DNA of 62,743 nt from Candidatus Rikenella faecigallinarum. GTDB taxonomy: Bacteria; Bacteroidota; Bacteroidia; Bacteroidales; Rikenellaceae. The notes below the pieces were generated by a model, which ran no database searches, had not been told where the DNA came from, and saw only the letters and a program-made list of their open reading frames with translations. Where the stretch lies: NCBI GenBank assembly GCA_019113395.1, contig DXHL01000013.1:1-62743 (forward strand), written 5' to 3'. The translations under genes and the position numbers were made by a program. Shown in pieces: positions 35,770 through 45,842 of this stretch; position 1 is the first letter of the stretch, and each line of letters opens with the position of its first letter.

Positions 35770-38490
35770 CTATAGTCCCGATAACTTCTTGATTTCGTTC
35801 AGTTTATTCAGCGCCTCAATTGGGGTCAGGGAGTTAATATCCAGTCCGCGAATCTGGTCGCGTATCTCCTTCAGCACCGGGTCGTCGAGCTGGAAGAAGC
35901 TCAACTGCATGGCTCCCTCTTCAGCCCCCGCATGGCGTCCCCGTCCCCGTTTCGCATCGGGCGCCGAGACGCCGGAAATGTCCGGCGTATCGGCCGACAC
36001 TCCTCCGCTCCCCTCCGACGACGTACCCCGCCGCTGACGTTCCAAATCCTCCAACACCGCTTTGGCGCGGTCAATCACCCGCGGCGGCATCCCCGCCATC
36101 TTCGCCACATGTATCCCGAACGAGTGCTCCGTACCCCCCGGAACCAGTTTCCGAAGGAATATCACCCGTTTGTCCACCTCACGCACCTGCACGTTGAAGT
36201 TCTTTATCCGTTCAAACCGCGAGGCCATCTCGTTCAACTCATGGTAGTGGGTGGCAAAGAGCGTTTTGGCCTTGCCCGCAGGGTTCTCGTGCAGGTACTC
36301 GACCATCGCCCACGCTATCGAAATCCCGTCATAAGTGCTCGTCCCGCGGCCTATCTCGTCCAGCAGCACCAGACTCCGACCCGAAATGTTGTTCAGGATA
36401 TTGGCCGACTCCAGCATCTCGACCATAAAGGTCGATTCGCCCTGCGAAATATTGTCCGATGCCCCCACACGCGTAAAGATACGGTCGATTATCCCCACCC
36501 GTGCCGACGAGGCCGGCACGAAACACCCTATCTGCGCCATCAGCACTATCAGAGCCGTCTGCCGCAGCAGAGCCGATTTCCCGGCCATATTGGGCCCCGT
36601 GATGATGATTATCTGCTGGGAGGTCGTATCCAGGTAGAGGTCATTCGGAATGTAGGGCTCTCCTATCGGCAGCCGCTGTTCGATGACCGGGTGGCGGCCG
36701 TCCTTGATTTCGAGGACATCATCCTCGGTAATCTCCGGCCGACAGTAGTTGTTCTGAATCGCCACCTGCGCAAACGACTGCAGGCAGTCCAACTCGGCTA
36801 TGGCCATCGCGTTGGCCTGGATGGCCGCCACCATCGGCTGCAACGAAACCACCAGCTCGTTGTAGAGACGCACCTCGATGGCGTTGATTTTATCCTCAGC
36901 CCCGAGAATCTTCTCCTCGTACTCCTTCAACTCTTCGGTCACATAGCGCTCGGCATTGACCAGCGTCTGCTTGCGTATCCACCCTTCGGGCACCTTGTCG
37001 CGGTGGGCGTTGCGCACCTCGATATAGTATCCGAACACATTGTTGTAACTGATTTTCAGCGGAATCCCAACCGCCTCACTCTCCCTCTGCTGCAGAGCCA
37101 ACAGGTAGTCCTTGCCCCCCGTGGCAATCTCGCGCAGGCTGTCCAACTCCTCGTGCACGCCGTAGGCAATCACCGGCCCGCGACCCGGTATCAGTGCCGG
37201 TTCGGGCAGCAAGGTGCGCTCCACCGCCTCCCGAGCCGCCGTACAATCCGAAAATCGTTCCGCAAAACGGCGCAACTCCGCATTGGGACTCTCCGCACAC
37301 AAGGCACTGACCCGCTCAGCCGCCGCAATCCCCTTGCCCAACTGAACCAACTCCCGCGGATTGACCCGTCCCACGGCAATTTTCGAAACAATCCGTTCGA
37401 GGTCGCCGATGCTCCCCAACTCCTCACCCAGCGCATCACGCAACGCCACATCCCGCATCATGTGGTTCACCACCTCCAACCGAGCATCAATAGCCACCTT
37501 CTCCTTCAGCGGCAGCGATATCCAGCGCCGCAACAACCGCGCCCCCATCGGGTTCGAGGTATGGTCGATGATATCGGTCAGCGATGTCCCGTTCTCGCTC
37601 AACGGATGAAACAACTCGAGGTTGCGTATCGAGTAGCGGTCGAGCCACACATATTTGTCCTGGTCCAGCCGCGCTATTCCCCGCACATGGCTCAAATCCT
37701 TGTGTTCGGTGTACTCCAGGTAGTAGATGACCGCTCCGGCGGCACTCACTGCCAACGGCAGCAGGTCAATCCCAAACCCCTTGAGCGAGGTCACGTCGAA
37801 CTGCTTGAGCAACTTCTCGCGATTGGTATCGTAGTTGAAAGCCCACTCGTCCAGTTTATAGGTATAGTACCGTTCGCCGAACGCATGGCGGAACTCCGAC
37901 TCGTCGCCCTTCTTGTAAACCACCTCCTTCGGCATCAGATTGGCCAGCAGCTTGTCGATATACTCCACGGAACCCTCCGCCGCATAAAATTCCCCCGTCG
38001 AAATATCGATAAAGGCAGCACCGGCGCGCCCCTTCTGCCCCAACGCCACACTCGCCAGATAGGTATTCTCCTTATTCTCCAGGATATTATCGTCGAAAGT
38101 CACCCCGGGAGTCACCAGCTCGGTCACCCCGCGCTTGACAATCCCCTTGGCCTTCTTCGGGTCCTCGAGCTGCTCGCACACCGCCACCCGCTGCCCCGCC
38201 CGAACCAGCTTCGGCAGGTAAACATCCAGGGCATGGTACGGGAACCCTGCCAACTCGACACTTGCCGCCGCCCCATTGGCCCGTTTGGTCAGCGTTATCC
38301 CGAGGATGCTGCTGGCGGTCACCGCATCCGGACCAAAGGTCTCGTAAAAGTCGCCCGCCCGAAACAACAGTATCGCATCCGGGTGTTGTGCCTTGATGGT
38401 GTAATACTGCTTCATCAACGGGGTCAGGGCATATTTCTTCTGCGGCTCATCCTTGCCGGCCGCCTCTTGTTCGCTCTTTTTCGTCGCCAT
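35770..38490 (-). CDS. mutS: DNA mismatch repair protein MutS
   Basis: 906 residues. The mismatch-reading F-x-E is in [14 protein letters not shown] (about 43-56). The ATPase has [15 protein letters not shown] (Walker A, about 648-662), [40 protein letters not shown] and ATHYHEL. The C-terminus carries an extra Ser/Gly-rich stretch (about 835-865) before the last helices. It pairs with MutL (21989-24028). Confidence 0.97.
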   Translation of the reverse strand: MATKKSEQEAAGKDEPQKKYALTPLMKQYYTIKAQHPDAILLFRAGDFYETFGPDAVTASSILGITLTKRANGAAASVELAGFPYHALDVYLPKLVRAGQRVAVCEQLEDPKKAKGIVKRGVTELVTPGVTFDDNILENKENTYLASVALGQKGRAGAAFIDISTGEFYAAEGSVEYIDKLLANLMPKEVVYKKGDESEFRHAFGERYYTYKLDEWAFNYDTNREKLLKQFDVTSLKGFGIDLLPLAVSAAGAVIYYLEYTEHKDLSHVRGIARLDQDKYVWLDRYSIRNLELFHPLSENGTSLTDIIDHTSNPMGARLLRRWISLPLKEKVAIDARLEVVNHMMRDVALRDALGEELGSIGDLERIVSKIAVGRVNPRELVQLGKGIAAAERVSALCAESPNAELRRFAERFSDCTAAREAVERTLLPEPALIPGRGPVIAYGVHEELDSLREIATGGKDYLLALQQRESEAVGIPLKISYNNVFGYYIEVRNAHRDKVPEGWIRKQTLVNAERYVTEELKEYEEKILGAEDKINAIEVRLYNELVVSLQPMVAAIQANAMAIAELDCLQSFAQVAIQNNYCRPEITEDDVLEIKDGRHPVIEQRLPIGEPYIPNDLYLDTTSQQIIIITGPNMAGKSALLRQTALIVLMAQIGCFVPASSARVGIIDRIFTRVGASDNISQGESTFMVEMLESANILNNISGRSLVLLDEIGRGTSTYDGISIAWAMVEYLHENPAGKAKTLFATHYHELNEMASRFERIKNFNVQVREVDKRVIFLRKLVPGGTEHSFGIHVAKMAGMPPRVIDRAKAVLEDLERQRRGTSSEGSGGVSADTPDISGVSAPDAKRGRGRHAGAEEGAMQLSFFQLDDPVLKEIRDQIRGLDINSLTPIEALNKLNEIKKLSGL

Positions 38491-38680
38491 GGTACTCTCC
38501 TACGGGTCAAAAATAACGTATTACCGACGCACCCCCTCATGCGACGGTACGCCATTCTGACAAATATACACCAAAAAACCGATTTTCCCGCCCCACCCCC
38601 TCCGCACCAACACCCGAGGTGTCAGATAGCACCCGATAGCGGAAAAAATATTACCTTTACCTTTAAGATAGCTGTTCGAA

Positions 38681-39694
38681 ATGACACAACCCCGCATACA
38701 CAAAGACTCTCCGTGTGCCGTAGTCGGCTACGGCAGTTGGGCTACGGCCATCGTCAAGATACTCCTCGAGAACGGAAACACCGTCCACTGGCACGTCCGA
38801 AACCCCGACGTCAAAGCCCACCTCGCCGCACACCGCACCAACCCCAAATACCTCAGCCAGGTGCACTTCTTCACCGACCGCCTCACCGTCACCGACGACC
38901 TGGCAGGAGCCGTGCGCGAGAGCGATGTCATTATCTTTGCCGTACCCTCAGCCTTTCTGGGGCTGACCCTCGAGCCGCTCGACCGACGCGCTCTCGACGG
39001 GAAATTCATCATCTCGGCCATCAAAGGCATCGTCCCCGACGGCTACCTCACCGTCGCCGAATGGTTCAACCAACGCTACGACGTACCCTTCGACCGCATC
39101 GGCATCGTCACCGGACCCTGCCACGCCGAAGAGGTGGCCCTCGAACGGCTCTCCTACCTCACCATGGTCTGCAAGGACCTCGATACGGCGGCTCAACTCG
39201 GCGAAAAATTCGCCAACGATTTTATCCGGGTATCCACCTCGACCGACATCTACGGAGCCGAATATGCGGCCGTGCTCAAAAACATCTATGCCATCGCCGT
39301 CGGCATTGCACACGGACTGGGATACGGCGACAACTTCCTGGCCGTGCTCATTTCGAATGCGGCCATGGAAATGGAACACTTTTTGACAGAAACATTCCGT
39401 GCCGACCGAAACATTTGTCGCTCGGCATACCTCGGCGACCTGCTGGTGACCTGCTACTCCCAGTTCAGCCGAAACCGAACCTTCGGGGTGATGATTGGCA
39501 AAGGGTACTCCGTGAAAAACGCCCAAATGGAGATGAACATGATTGCCGAAGGGTACTATGCGGCTGACTGCATCCACCGTCTGCGGGCACGTTTCGGCAT
39601 TGACATGCCCATTGCCGAAGCGGTCTACGGCATTCTCTACGAGCGCCGCAACCCGACCGACCAGATGAAAAGTATTTTGAATCAACTTAAATAA
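38681..39694 (+). CDS. gpsA: NAD(P)-dependent glycerol-3-phosphate dehydrogenase
   Basis: 337 residues. The N-terminal Rossmann motif is [17 protein letters not shown] (about 12-28), with W where many homologues have F/W after [14 protein letters not shown] (about 85-96), ISAIKGI and the C-terminal [20 protein letters not shown] (about 194-213) are family-typical. It makes sn-glycerol 3-phosphate for phospholipids. It is 10 nt upstream of pgi and divergent from mutS; the gap holds TACCTTTA boxes (about 38651-38664). Confidence 0.94.
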   Translation: MTQPRIHKDSPCAVVGYGSWATAIVKILLENGNTVHWHVRNPDVKAHLAAHRTNPKYLSQVHFFTDRLTVTDDLAGAVRESDVIIFAVPSAFLGLTLEPLDRRALDGKFIISAIKGIVPDGYLTVAEWFNQRYDVPFDRIGIVTGPCHAEEVALERLSYLTMVCKDLDTAAQLGEKFANDFIRVSTSTDIYGAEYAAVLKNIYAIAVGIAHGLGYGDNFLAVLISNAAMEMEHFLTETFRADRNICRSAYLGDLLVTCYSQFSRNRTFGVMIGKGYSVKNAQMEMNMIAEGYYAADCIHRLRARFGIDMPIAEAVYGILYERRNPTDQMKSILNQLK

Positions 39695-39704
39695 GCCTCA
39701 CGCT

Positions 39705-41060
39705 ATGAAAAGTGTAAACGTACTGATTGACAAGATTTACGCTCCTGCCTCGACCGTTACGCCGGCCGACGTCGAAGCCCTCAAACCCGAAATCGAAGCC
39801 GCAGGCGCCCTGCTCCACAACGGACAGGGGAAAGGCAATGATTTTCTGGGGTGGGTCAATCTCCCCTCGTCGATAACAACCGCCCAGTTCGATGAAATCG
39901 AAGCGGCCGCCAAAACCCTGCGCGAAAAGGCCGATGTGGTGCTGGCCATTGGTATCGGCGGGTCGTACCTCGGGGCAAAAGCGGTACTCGAAGCCCTCAG
40001 CGGCTCGTTCGACAACCTCACCGCCCCCCAAAAAGGAAAACACACCAAAGTCCTCTTTGCCGGACAGAACATCAGCGAAGACTACATGTGGGAGCTGATG
40101 GAGGCGGTGAAAAACCTGGACATTGCAGCCATTGTCATCTCCAAATCGGGAACCACGACCGAACCGGCCATTGCGTTCCGCATCATTCGCGAAGAAATCG
40201 AACGCCGCTACGGCAAAGCGGGAGCTGCTGAGCGTATCGTAGCAGTCACCGATGCCGCCAAAGGGGCCCTGCGCACGCTGGCCACTACCGAAGGCTACAA
40301 AACCTTCGTCATTCCGGACAATGTCGGCGGACGGTATTCGGTGCTGACCCCCGTAGGGCTGCTGCCGCTGGCCGTAGCCGGAGTGGATATTCGGGCGCTG
40401 GTAGCCGGTGCCGTGGAGATGGAGCAACTCACCGCAACCGCTCCGTTTGCCGAAAATCCCGCCATGCAGTATGCGGCCGCACGGACTGCCCTCTATCGCG
40501 CAGGGAAAAAGGTGGAGATACTGGCCTCCTACGAACCCAAACTGCAGAACATCGGCGAATGGTGGAAACAGCTCTACGGCGAAAGCGAAGGCAAAGAGGG
40601 CAAAGGGCTCTTCCCGGCCTCGGTGACCCTGACCGCCGACCTTCACTCCATGGGGCAGTATATTCAGGAGGGGGAACGCATCCTCTTCGAAACGGTCATT
40701 CGCATTGCCCAGCCCGACCACACGGTGACCATCGGAGCCGACAAGGATAACCTCGACGGGCTGAACTTCCTCGCCGGCAAACGCATCCACGAAGTCAATC
40801 GGATGGCCATTCTGGGGACGATGCTGGCTCACGTGGACGGCGGGGTGCCAAATATTGCGGTGGAGCTCCCCAAAATCGACGCCCACACGATTGGGGCACT
40901 GCTCTACATGTTTGAAAAGGCGTGCGGCATGAGCGGCTATGCACTGGGTATCAACCCCTTCGACCAGCCGGGTGTAGAGGCTTACAAGAAGAACATGTTT
41001 GCACTGCTCGGGAAGCCGGGCTATGAAGAGGCAGGTGAGGCGCTGCGCAAACGGTTGTAA
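39705..41060 (+). CDS. pgi: Glucose-6-phosphate isomerase
   Basis: 451 residues, the short bacterial form. [20 protein letters not shown] (about 84-103), [20 protein letters not shown] (about 145-164), [20 protein letters not shown] (about 206-225) and [20 protein letters not shown] near the end are the family signatures. It interconverts glucose 6-phosphate and fructose 6-phosphate in the cytosol. It is co-oriented with gpsA 10 nt upstream. Confidence 0.96.
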   Translation: MKSVNVLIDKIYAPASTVTPADVEALKPEIEAAGALLHNGQGKGNDFLGWVNLPSSITTAQFDEIEAAAKTLREKADVVLAIGIGGSYLGAKAVLEALSGSFDNLTAPQKGKHTKVLFAGQNISEDYMWELMEAVKNLDIAAIVISKSGTTTEPAIAFRIIREEIERRYGKAGAAERIVAVTDAAKGALRTLATTEGYKTFVIPDNVGGRYSVLTPVGLLPLAVAGVDIRALVAGAVEMEQLTATAPFAENPAMQYAAARTALYRAGKKVEILASYEPKLQNIGEWWKQLYGESEGKEGKGLFPASVTLTADLHSMGQYIQEGERILFETVIRIAQPDHTVTIGADKDNLDGLNFLAGKRIHEVNRMAILGTMLAHVDGGVPNIAVELPKIDAHTIGALLYMFEKACGMSGYALGINPFDQPGVEAYKKNMFALLGKPGYEEAGEALRKRL

Positions 41061-41087
41061 GCGGCTGTTCTGCTTTTGTTTCAGCGT

Positions 41088-41121
41088 GTCGTCCCATTCT
41101 TTCTCAAAAGAATGGGACGAC
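41088..41121 (+). terminator. Terminator of gpsA-pgi
   Basis: Arms GTCGTCCCATTCTTT and AAAGAATGGGACGAC with a 4-nt loop, followed by CTATTTT; 27 nt behind the pgi stop. Confidence 0.8.
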
Positions 41122-41239
41122 CTATTTTGGAGGAGGGGGATTTCAGGGGTATCGGGAGTCGTCAGCCGATCACACACAGCCATCACCCCTGCCCACAGCG
41201 TGCAAAACGGGGACGTCGGAAAAATCAGACGATTTTTCT

Positions 41240-41270
41240 TGCAAATCGTTTTCGGATTGATTACCTTTGC
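41240..41270 (+). promoter_or_regulatory. Promoter of tRNA-Arg
   Basis: TTG at 41240-41242 (-33 type) and TACCTTTG at 41263-41270 (-7 type) are 20 nt apart, the best match in the window to the Bacteroidetes -33/-7 promoter. The tRNA starts 34 nt further on. Confidence 0.8.
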
Positions 41271-41304
41271 ATCGCATTTAAGGGGTTCCCCTAGTGCGTA
41301 TGTT

Positions 41305-41378
41305 GGCACCGTAGCTTAATTGAATAGAGCATCTGACTACGGATCAGAAGGTTACAGGTTTGAGTCCTGTCGGTGTCA
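41305..41378 (+). tRNA. tRNA-Arg (anticodon ACG)
   Basis: 74 nt. The acceptor GGCACCG pairs with CGGTGTC (one G-T). The anticodon stem TCTGA/TCAGA encloses the loop CTACGGA with anticodon ACG, and GGTTTGAGTCC is the T arm. CCA is not encoded. A promoter lies upstream and a terminator at 41390-41430. Confidence 0.95.
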
Positions 41379-41389
41379 CAATTCAGTGG

Positions 41390-41430
41390 GCGAGGATATG
41401 TTACAAGAACATATCCTCGCTTTTCTTTTG
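41390..41430 (+). terminator. Terminator of tRNA-Arg
   Basis: Arms GCGAGGATATGTT and AACATATCCTCGC with a 5-nt loop, followed by TTTTCTTTT. Confidence 0.88.
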
Positions 41431-41584
41431 CAGGCCTCTCCTCCGCTCCCTTCGCTCCCCGCCACATTAATCACGAAAACCCTTCACATGCCATTGGGAC
41501 ATCCCAAGGGATTGGTGCTTCTTTGCCTCCGAACACCTGCTGCCCCCATAACCTGCGGCCTCTAACCCTCCAAAATAAAGTCCC

Positions 41585-42067
41585 ATGAAACAACCCTGGC
41601 TCTGGGTAGCCCTGATACTTCTGGCTACCCTCGGAAGCAAACAATGCACCCCTTCGGCACCCGTCACCCTCATCGAAAAACAGACCTCCGACACCGTTAC
41701 CCTCACCCGCATCGACACGGTGGTCGTCGAACGCCCCGTGCCGGTGCGGGTCGTCGAAACCCGCACCGACACCCTCCTGCTCTACCGCCCGCAGGACACC
41801 ATCCGTGTCCCCGTCCCCATCCGTCAGTACAGTTTCCGAGACAGCCTCTACGCCCTTGACGTGAGCGGCTATCACGTCACCCTCGACCGACTGGAGGTCT
41901 ACCCGCAAACCGTCTACAAAACCATCACCCACACCACCGAACGCACCCTCACCAACCGCAAACGTTGGGGCATTGGCCTGCAAGCCGGATACGGCTACCA
42001 TTTCAACACAGGACGCCTATCCCCCTACGTGGGGATAGGCGTCCAATACCACCTCTGGCAATTCTAA
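41585..42067 (+). CDS. Small membrane-anchored protein, DUF6808-like
   Basis: 160 residues. The N-terminal hydrophobic segment (4-17) ends near a Cys (SKQCTP), perhaps a membrane anchor. The middle is Thr/Val-rich with repeats of the form DTVxxxRxDTVVVERPVPVR (about 36-75). The end is GLQAGYGYHFNTGRLSPYVG and GIGVQYHLW, like a terminal beta hairpin. It resembles small proteins often found in Bacteroidales prophages and conjugative elements, here next to a tRNA gene. A perfect 14-bp inverted repeat (42014-42047) lies inside its 3' end. No function is assigned. Confidence 0.6.
   Translation: MKQPWLWVALILLATLGSKQCTPSAPVTLIEKQTSDTVTLTRIDTVVVERPVPVRVVETRTDTLLLYRPQDTIRVPVPIRQYSFRDSLYALDVSGYHVTLDRLEVYPQTVYKTITHTTERTLTNRKRWGIGLQAGYGYHFNTGRLSPYVGIGVQYHLWQF
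42014..42047. repeat. Perfect inverted repeat inside the 3' end of the 41585 gene
   Basis: Arms GGACGCCTATCCCC and its complement are separated by 6 nt, within codons for GRLSPYVGIGVQ. A strong hairpin would form in the mRNA just before the stop. Confidence 0.8.
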
Positions 42068-42080
42068 CTCTCCGCCTCGG

Positions 42081-43676
42081 CTACTGCGGCTGTCGGCCGT
42101 GCGCCACGGCCACAGCCGCCGCAAAATCAGTGTCATACTCGGCGTGAATCACCCGATAGTAAGCCGTCGTGTCCCACAACCGCTGAGCCAGGTAGGCCTT
42201 GACCTGCGCCGCTATCAACCGCCGCGAGGTCTCCATCCCCTTCTCGTCGAACGGCACCCCGCGCGCCTCGCCAAGCGCCACCAACGCCTGCTCCAATTCG
42301 GGAGTCAGCGTAAAACCGCTCAGAAAACTCTCCAGGTCGGGATACTGTGCCCGATACTCCGCCCGATGACGGTCGAGCTCCGTCACGGCAAACTCCAGCA
42401 AAACACCCTTCCGCACCAGGCCGCTCCAATAGTCGGAATAACCCGTCGTATCGAGCGGCACGAAGACATCGGGCGTTATTCCCCCGCCCCCGTATACCTC
42501 GCGGCCACGCACCAACGTCCGGTACACATGCGACGAATCGACCTCGGCCGCCTTGCCTTCGGTCAGTTCTCCCGAGGTATAGCGTTTGGCAAAATCGTTG
42601 TAATAACCCTGCAAATCCCCCTTGGTATAGGGTCGCTGGATGGAGCGGCCCGAGGGGGTATAGTAATGCGCCACGGTCAGCCGCACCGCCGAACCGTCGT
42701 TGAGCGGTATCTGCTGCTGCACCAGCCCCTTGCCGAAGGTGCGCCGCCCGACGATAATCCCGCGGTCCCAGTCCTGCACGGCCCCTGCCACAATCTCCGA
42801 GGCCGAAGCCGAATTCTCATCCACCAGCACCACCAACCGATTTTTGCCATACGTGGGCAGCATCGTCTCGGTATGAGCCTCCTGACGCGGCATGTTCGTC
42901 CCCTCGGTGTAAACCACCAGACTGTTCGGCTGCAGGAAATTCCCGGCAACCCGTATCGCCTGGTCGAGCAGTCCTCCGCCATTGCCCCGCAAATCGAGTA
43001 TCAGCGACGAAATACCCGGCATCCGTCCCAAGGCGGCCTGCAATTCATCGTTCGTGGTAGCCATAAAACGGTTCAACTTCACATAGCCCGTCGTGTCATC
43101 CACCAGATAGGCCGCATCGAGGCTGTACATCGGTATCTTGTCCCGCACGATGCTGAACTCCAACGTATCGGCCACCCCGGGCCGCACCACGCGCAACGCC
43201 ACCCGTGTTCCTTTCGGCCCCCGCAGGAAACGGGGCACGTCGTTCAGCTTCACAGGGGTCTTCAACGCCCCGTCCACATAGACAATCCGGTCACCCGACA
43301 GCAGCCCCACCCGTTCCGACGGCCCGCCGGCTATCGTATTGACCACCACTATCGTATCGCGCAACACGTTGAACTCAATCCCAATTCCCTCGAAATTGCC
43401 CGAAATCTCCTGCTCCTCGGTCTTCATCTCCTCGGCGCCGATATAGACCGAGTGGGGGTCGAGGCTCCCCAGCATCTCGGTAATGGCCCCCTCGACCAGC
43501 GAGGGCATATCGACCGTATCGACATAGGCATTCGATATCAGATAGAGCACCTGATTGATTTTCTGGAACTGCCGAGCCTCTTCGCCCGTAATCTGCTGCG
43601 CGCAGAGACTGCCCATACTCAGCGCCAACGCCGCCACGGCTGCCGTCAGCCATCGGCCATATTTTCTGTTTCTCAT
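42081..43676 (-). CDS. S41 family C-terminal processing peptidase
   Basis: 531 residues from the start MRNRKYGRWLTAA, which gives a proper signal peptide (about 8-25); a longer in-frame reading would run through the promoter. The PDZ domain is at about 95-160 (GGPSERVGLLSGDRIVYVDG). The protease domain has LILDLRGNGGGLLDQAIRVA, the Ser nucleophile in VDENSASASEIVAGA and the general-base Lys in GRRTFGKGLVQQQIP. It is a periplasmic CtpA-like protease. The tail after 430 is helical and extra. Confidence 0.9.
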   Translation of the reverse strand: MRNRKYGRWLTAAVAALALSMGSLCAQQITGEEARQFQKINQVLYLISNAYVDTVDMPSLVEGAITEMLGSLDPHSVYIGAEEMKTEEQEISGNFEGIGIEFNVLRDTIVVVNTIAGGPSERVGLLSGDRIVYVDGALKTPVKLNDVPRFLRGPKGTRVALRVVRPGVADTLEFSIVRDKIPMYSLDAAYLVDDTTGYVKLNRFMATTNDELQAALGRMPGISSLILDLRGNGGGLLDQAIRVAGNFLQPNSLVVYTEGTNMPRQEAHTETMLPTYGKNRLVVLVDENSASASEIVAGAVQDWDRGIIVGRRTFGKGLVQQQIPLNDGSAVRLTVAHYYTPSGRSIQRPYTKGDLQGYYNDFAKRYTSGELTEGKAAEVDSSHVYRTLVRGREVYGGGGITPDVFVPLDTTGYSDYWSGLVRKGVLLEFAVTELDRHRAEYRAQYPDLESFLSGFTLTPELEQALVALGEARGVPFDEKGMETSRRLIAAQVKAYLAQRLWDTTAYYRVIHAEYDTDFAAAVAVAHGRQPQ

Positions 43677-43694
43677 AAATCTCGTGATTTTGTT

Positions 43695-43702
43695 CAAAGA
43701 TA
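43695..43702 (-). promoter_or_regulatory. -7 promoter box for the S41 peptidase gene
   Basis: TATCTTTG on the minus strand, 18 nt upstream of the chosen start. It supports the shorter start at 43676. Confidence 0.65.
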
Positions 43703-43766
43703 CGATTTTTCGGATGCCGCCCAAGTTTTCGGCCTGCCATAGGCGCATGACAGGGTGTGAAAACAG

Positions 43767-43799
43767 TGTCGCCGGGCTGTGGTTCCAGCCCGGCGACAC
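43767..43799 (-). terminator. Terminator-like hairpin behind META lipoprotein 1
   Basis: Arms GTGTCGCCGGGCT and AGCCCGGCGACAC with a short loop, 26 nt behind the stop of 43826-44272. On the minus strand it is followed by GTTTTCA. Confidence 0.75.
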
Positions 43800-43825
43800 C
43801 CTAAGTCATACGCAGACTCAACGTC

Positions 43826-44272
43826 CTACTCGGCGGTCTTCGGCACAGCCGTCAGCAACGCCACCAGATTCCCCTCTGCGTCGAGCATCAACAGACGGTC
43901 GCTGTCTATTTTCAGACGTTTGACATTGCTCATCTCGCGCGTAAAGCCATCTTCAATCTCCGTATCGGGGCAGAACTTACGCGTTGCGCCTGCATTCGAG
44001 ATGTCGATATTGTGGTCGGCATCTTCAAAAAGACTGTAGCTCGCAAAGAAATTATTACACGGAGCCTGACCGTAAATCATCTTCTTCTCGGGGTCGAAGG
44101 TCAGCGTCACCGCCTTGTCGGTCGGCACGGCCTCGCCCTGGAACTCAATCAGCCGCCAGTTATCGGCTTCGAGGTTGGCAATTTTCGGGCTGCCCTTGCG
44201 GCACGAACAGCAGGCCGTAAACAACACCGCTGCAGCTGCTACGGCTGCCATGGTGATACTCTTTTTCATCAT
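43826..44272 (-). CDS. META-domain (HslJ-like) lipoprotein 1
   Basis: 148 residues. A lipoprotein signal ends in the lipobox LFTACC (about 17-22). The META domain follows: NWRLIEFQGEAVPTDKAVTL (about 38-57), MIYGQAPCNNFFASYSL and the terminal RLLMLDAEGNLVALL. HslJ-like proteins sit in the envelope and are linked to stress or antibiotic tolerance in other bacteria, with no known activity. A related gene (44329-44787) lies directly upstream on the same strand, so this is a divergent tandem pair. Confidence 0.83.
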   Translation of the reverse strand: MMKKSITMAAVAAAAVLFTACCSCRKGSPKIANLEADNWRLIEFQGEAVPTDKAVTLTFDPEKKMIYGQAPCNNFFASYSLFEDADHNIDISNAGATRKFCPDTEIEDGFTREMSNVKRLKIDSDRLLMLDAEGNLVALLTAVPKTAE

Positions 44273-44328
44273 TTTCTCTCTGTTTGGTTGGTACTGTGCT
44301 TAAATAATAGACGGACGAAGATACACAA

Positions 44329-44787
44329 TTATTGTTTACGGTCCTTTTGTGTGAGACTGGCCGGGATAAACGTCAGGATAGTATTTCCCACACTATCCCT
44401 GAGCATCAGGCGGTTGTCTTGTATCACATAGCTGCGCACCCGGCTGAGCCGTTCGATATACATTCCCTCGAACGGAGCATTCGGACAGGGATTGAGGGTC
44501 ATCCCATCGAGTTCTATCCGCAACCGGGCCACCGAATCTTTTTCGCGCGTGGTATAGGTTCCGGAAAAGGTATTGCACGAGGCATACCCCGCCACCTGGC
44601 CGTCCCGCTGGAACTCCAGCGAGGGCATGACATCCCGCGGGAAATAGCGTTGCAGAGAGGGATTACAGCTATCCTCAGCAGTACAAAGCACCCATATGTC
44701 GGTGTCCAGAACCAGCGACGGTTCTGCGACACGTTTACAGGCCGACAGGAAAACGGTCGCCAAAATTGCTGTTGCGATTCTGAACAT
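44329..44787 (-). CDS. META-domain (HslJ-like) lipoprotein 2
   Basis: 152 residues with a short lipoprotein signal (lipobox LSAC at about 14-17). VLDTDIWVLC, then GQVAGYASCNTFSGTYTTRE (about 64-83) and DNRLMLRDSVGNTILTFIP (about 127-145) give the META fold. Several Cys residues are extra. It is a paralogue of the next gene downstream (56 nt away). It is divergent from ridA. Confidence 0.8.
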   Translation of the reverse strand: MFRIATAILATVFLSACKRVAEPSLVLDTDIWVLCTAEDSCNPSLQRYFPRDVMPSLEFQRDGQVAGYASCNTFSGTYTTREKDSVARLRIELDGMTLNPCPNAPFEGMYIERLSRVRSYVIQDNRLMLRDSVGNTILTFIPASLTQKDRKQ

Positions 44788-44862
44788 ATTTCCGTTATTT
44801 TGTGGACATAGGTGGAGTTCGCTTAGTCATTAACCAAATTTTATACCAAACATACCATCCAA

Positions 44863-45237
44863 ATGAAAAAAATCATCGCCACCCCCGAGGCCCCTGCTGC
44901 CGTGGGTCCGTACAGCCAGGCTGTCGAAGCCAATGGGACACTCTATATCTCCGGCCAACTGCCCATCGACCCGGCCACCAAGAGCATGCCCGAAGGGATA
45001 CAGGCTCAGACGCTGCAGAGCCTGAAAAACATCGAAGCCATCCTCAAGGCAGCGGGATACACCAAAGCCGACGTGGTGAAATCGACCGTTCTGTTGCAGG
45101 ACATTGCCGATTTCGGGGCGATGAACGAGGTGTACGCATCGTTCTATACGGAGAACCCGCCGGCACGCGTGGCTTATCAGGTGGCGGCGCTGCCGATGGG
45201 GGCCATGGTGGAGATTGAGACCATTGCCGTGAAGTAG
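44863..45237 (+). CDS. ridA: RidA family enamine/imine deaminase
   Basis: 124 residues, normal length. The start has ATPEAPAAVGPYSQAVEANG (about 6-25), the body VVKSTVLLQDIADFGAMNEV and the end PARVAYQVAALPMGAMVEIE, whose Arg (PARVA) is the catalytic residue. It removes reactive enamines from PLP enzymes in the cytosol. Confidence 0.95.
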   Translation: MKKIIATPEAPAAVGPYSQAVEANGTLYISGQLPIDPATKSMPEGIQAQTLQSLKNIEAILKAAGYTKADVVKSTVLLQDIADFGAMNEVYASFYTENPPARVAYQVAALPMGAMVEIETIAVK

Positions 45238-45272
45238 CCACACAGAGAGGGGGCGGGAATACCTTTTGGCGT

Positions 45273-45315
45273 GCGGGTGTTGGCCTGAGAAGGCCAGACA
45301 CCCGCATTCTGTTTT
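45273..45315 (+). terminator. Terminator of ridA
   Basis: Arms GCGGGTGTTGGCCT and its complement with one bulge and a 4-nt loop, followed by ATTCTGTTTT. Confidence 0.8.
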
Positions 45316-45362
45316 CACCTCCTATCTACCCATGGTAAAAACGGTCCCGTTTTTGCTGGGAT

Positions 45363-45761
45363 ATGGGTAATCTATTATCATCCAACACATCCAACCTCAT
45401 GGCACTTCCCGAACTGACCGAAGCCACGCTGCCCCAACTGCTCACCGAAAGCCCTGCCACCCCTTCGGGATGGATACCCACGGCAGGACGCCCCGCAGTT
45501 ATCAAATTTTACGTCCCGTGGTGCCAACCCTGCAAGGCCCTCGACCCAGTATTTGCCGAAGCGGCCACGACCTGGGGCGACCGCATCGATTTTCGGGCGG
45601 TGGACATCGACCGCGAACGACGACTGGCCGTGCGGTTTCGGGTGCGTAACGTGCCGGCCGTGGCTCTGATAACGGCCGACGGAGCGGTCAGCATGCTCTA
45701 CCCGCCCATCGACCCGCTGCGGCTGCGCACAGCCCTGGAGGAATTTGCAAGCGACAAGTAA
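45363..45761 (+). CDS. Thioredoxin-like protein (CQPC)
   Basis: 132 residues; a second start at 45399 (MALPELTEATL) would give 120 and is equally possible. It has a thioredoxin fold: VIKFYVPWCQPCKALDPVFA (about 46-65) with active-site CQPC in place of CGPC, then DFRAVDIDRERRLAVRFRVR and the cis-Pro in VRNVPAVALITADG. No signal peptide is seen, so it is likely cytosolic. A strong terminator follows (45784-45819). Confidence 0.87.
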   Translation: MGNLLSSNTSNLMALPELTEATLPQLLTESPATPSGWIPTAGRPAVIKFYVPWCQPCKALDPVFAEAATTWGDRIDFRAVDIDRERRLAVRFRVRNVPAVALITADGAVSMLYPPIDPLRLRTALEEFASDK

Positions 45762-45783
45762 ATCATCATCCCCCCAAAAAACA

Positions 45784-45819
45784 GCGGGTCGGGTTCGTGG
45801 TGTCACGAACCCGACCCGC
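45784..45819. terminator. Bidirectional terminator between the thioredoxin-like gene and mdh
   Basis: Perfect arms GCGGGTCGGGTTCGTG and complement with a 4-nt loop, between convergent genes. An A-run upstream gives a T-run for mdh on the minus strand. Confidence 0.85.
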
Positions 45820-45842
45820 ACTACATTAAACAGGCAGCTGAC

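Noticed and set aside
35932..39567. 1211-codon plus-strand frame across mutS and gpsA
   Set aside because: It shadows two certain genes in other frames; Arg/His/Pro-rich composition typical of antisense frames.
41305..42067. tRNA-Arg plus DUF6808-like gene as the edge of an integrated element
   Set aside because: No integrase, no direct repeat of the tRNA 3' end seen downstream, and housekeeping genes on both sides.
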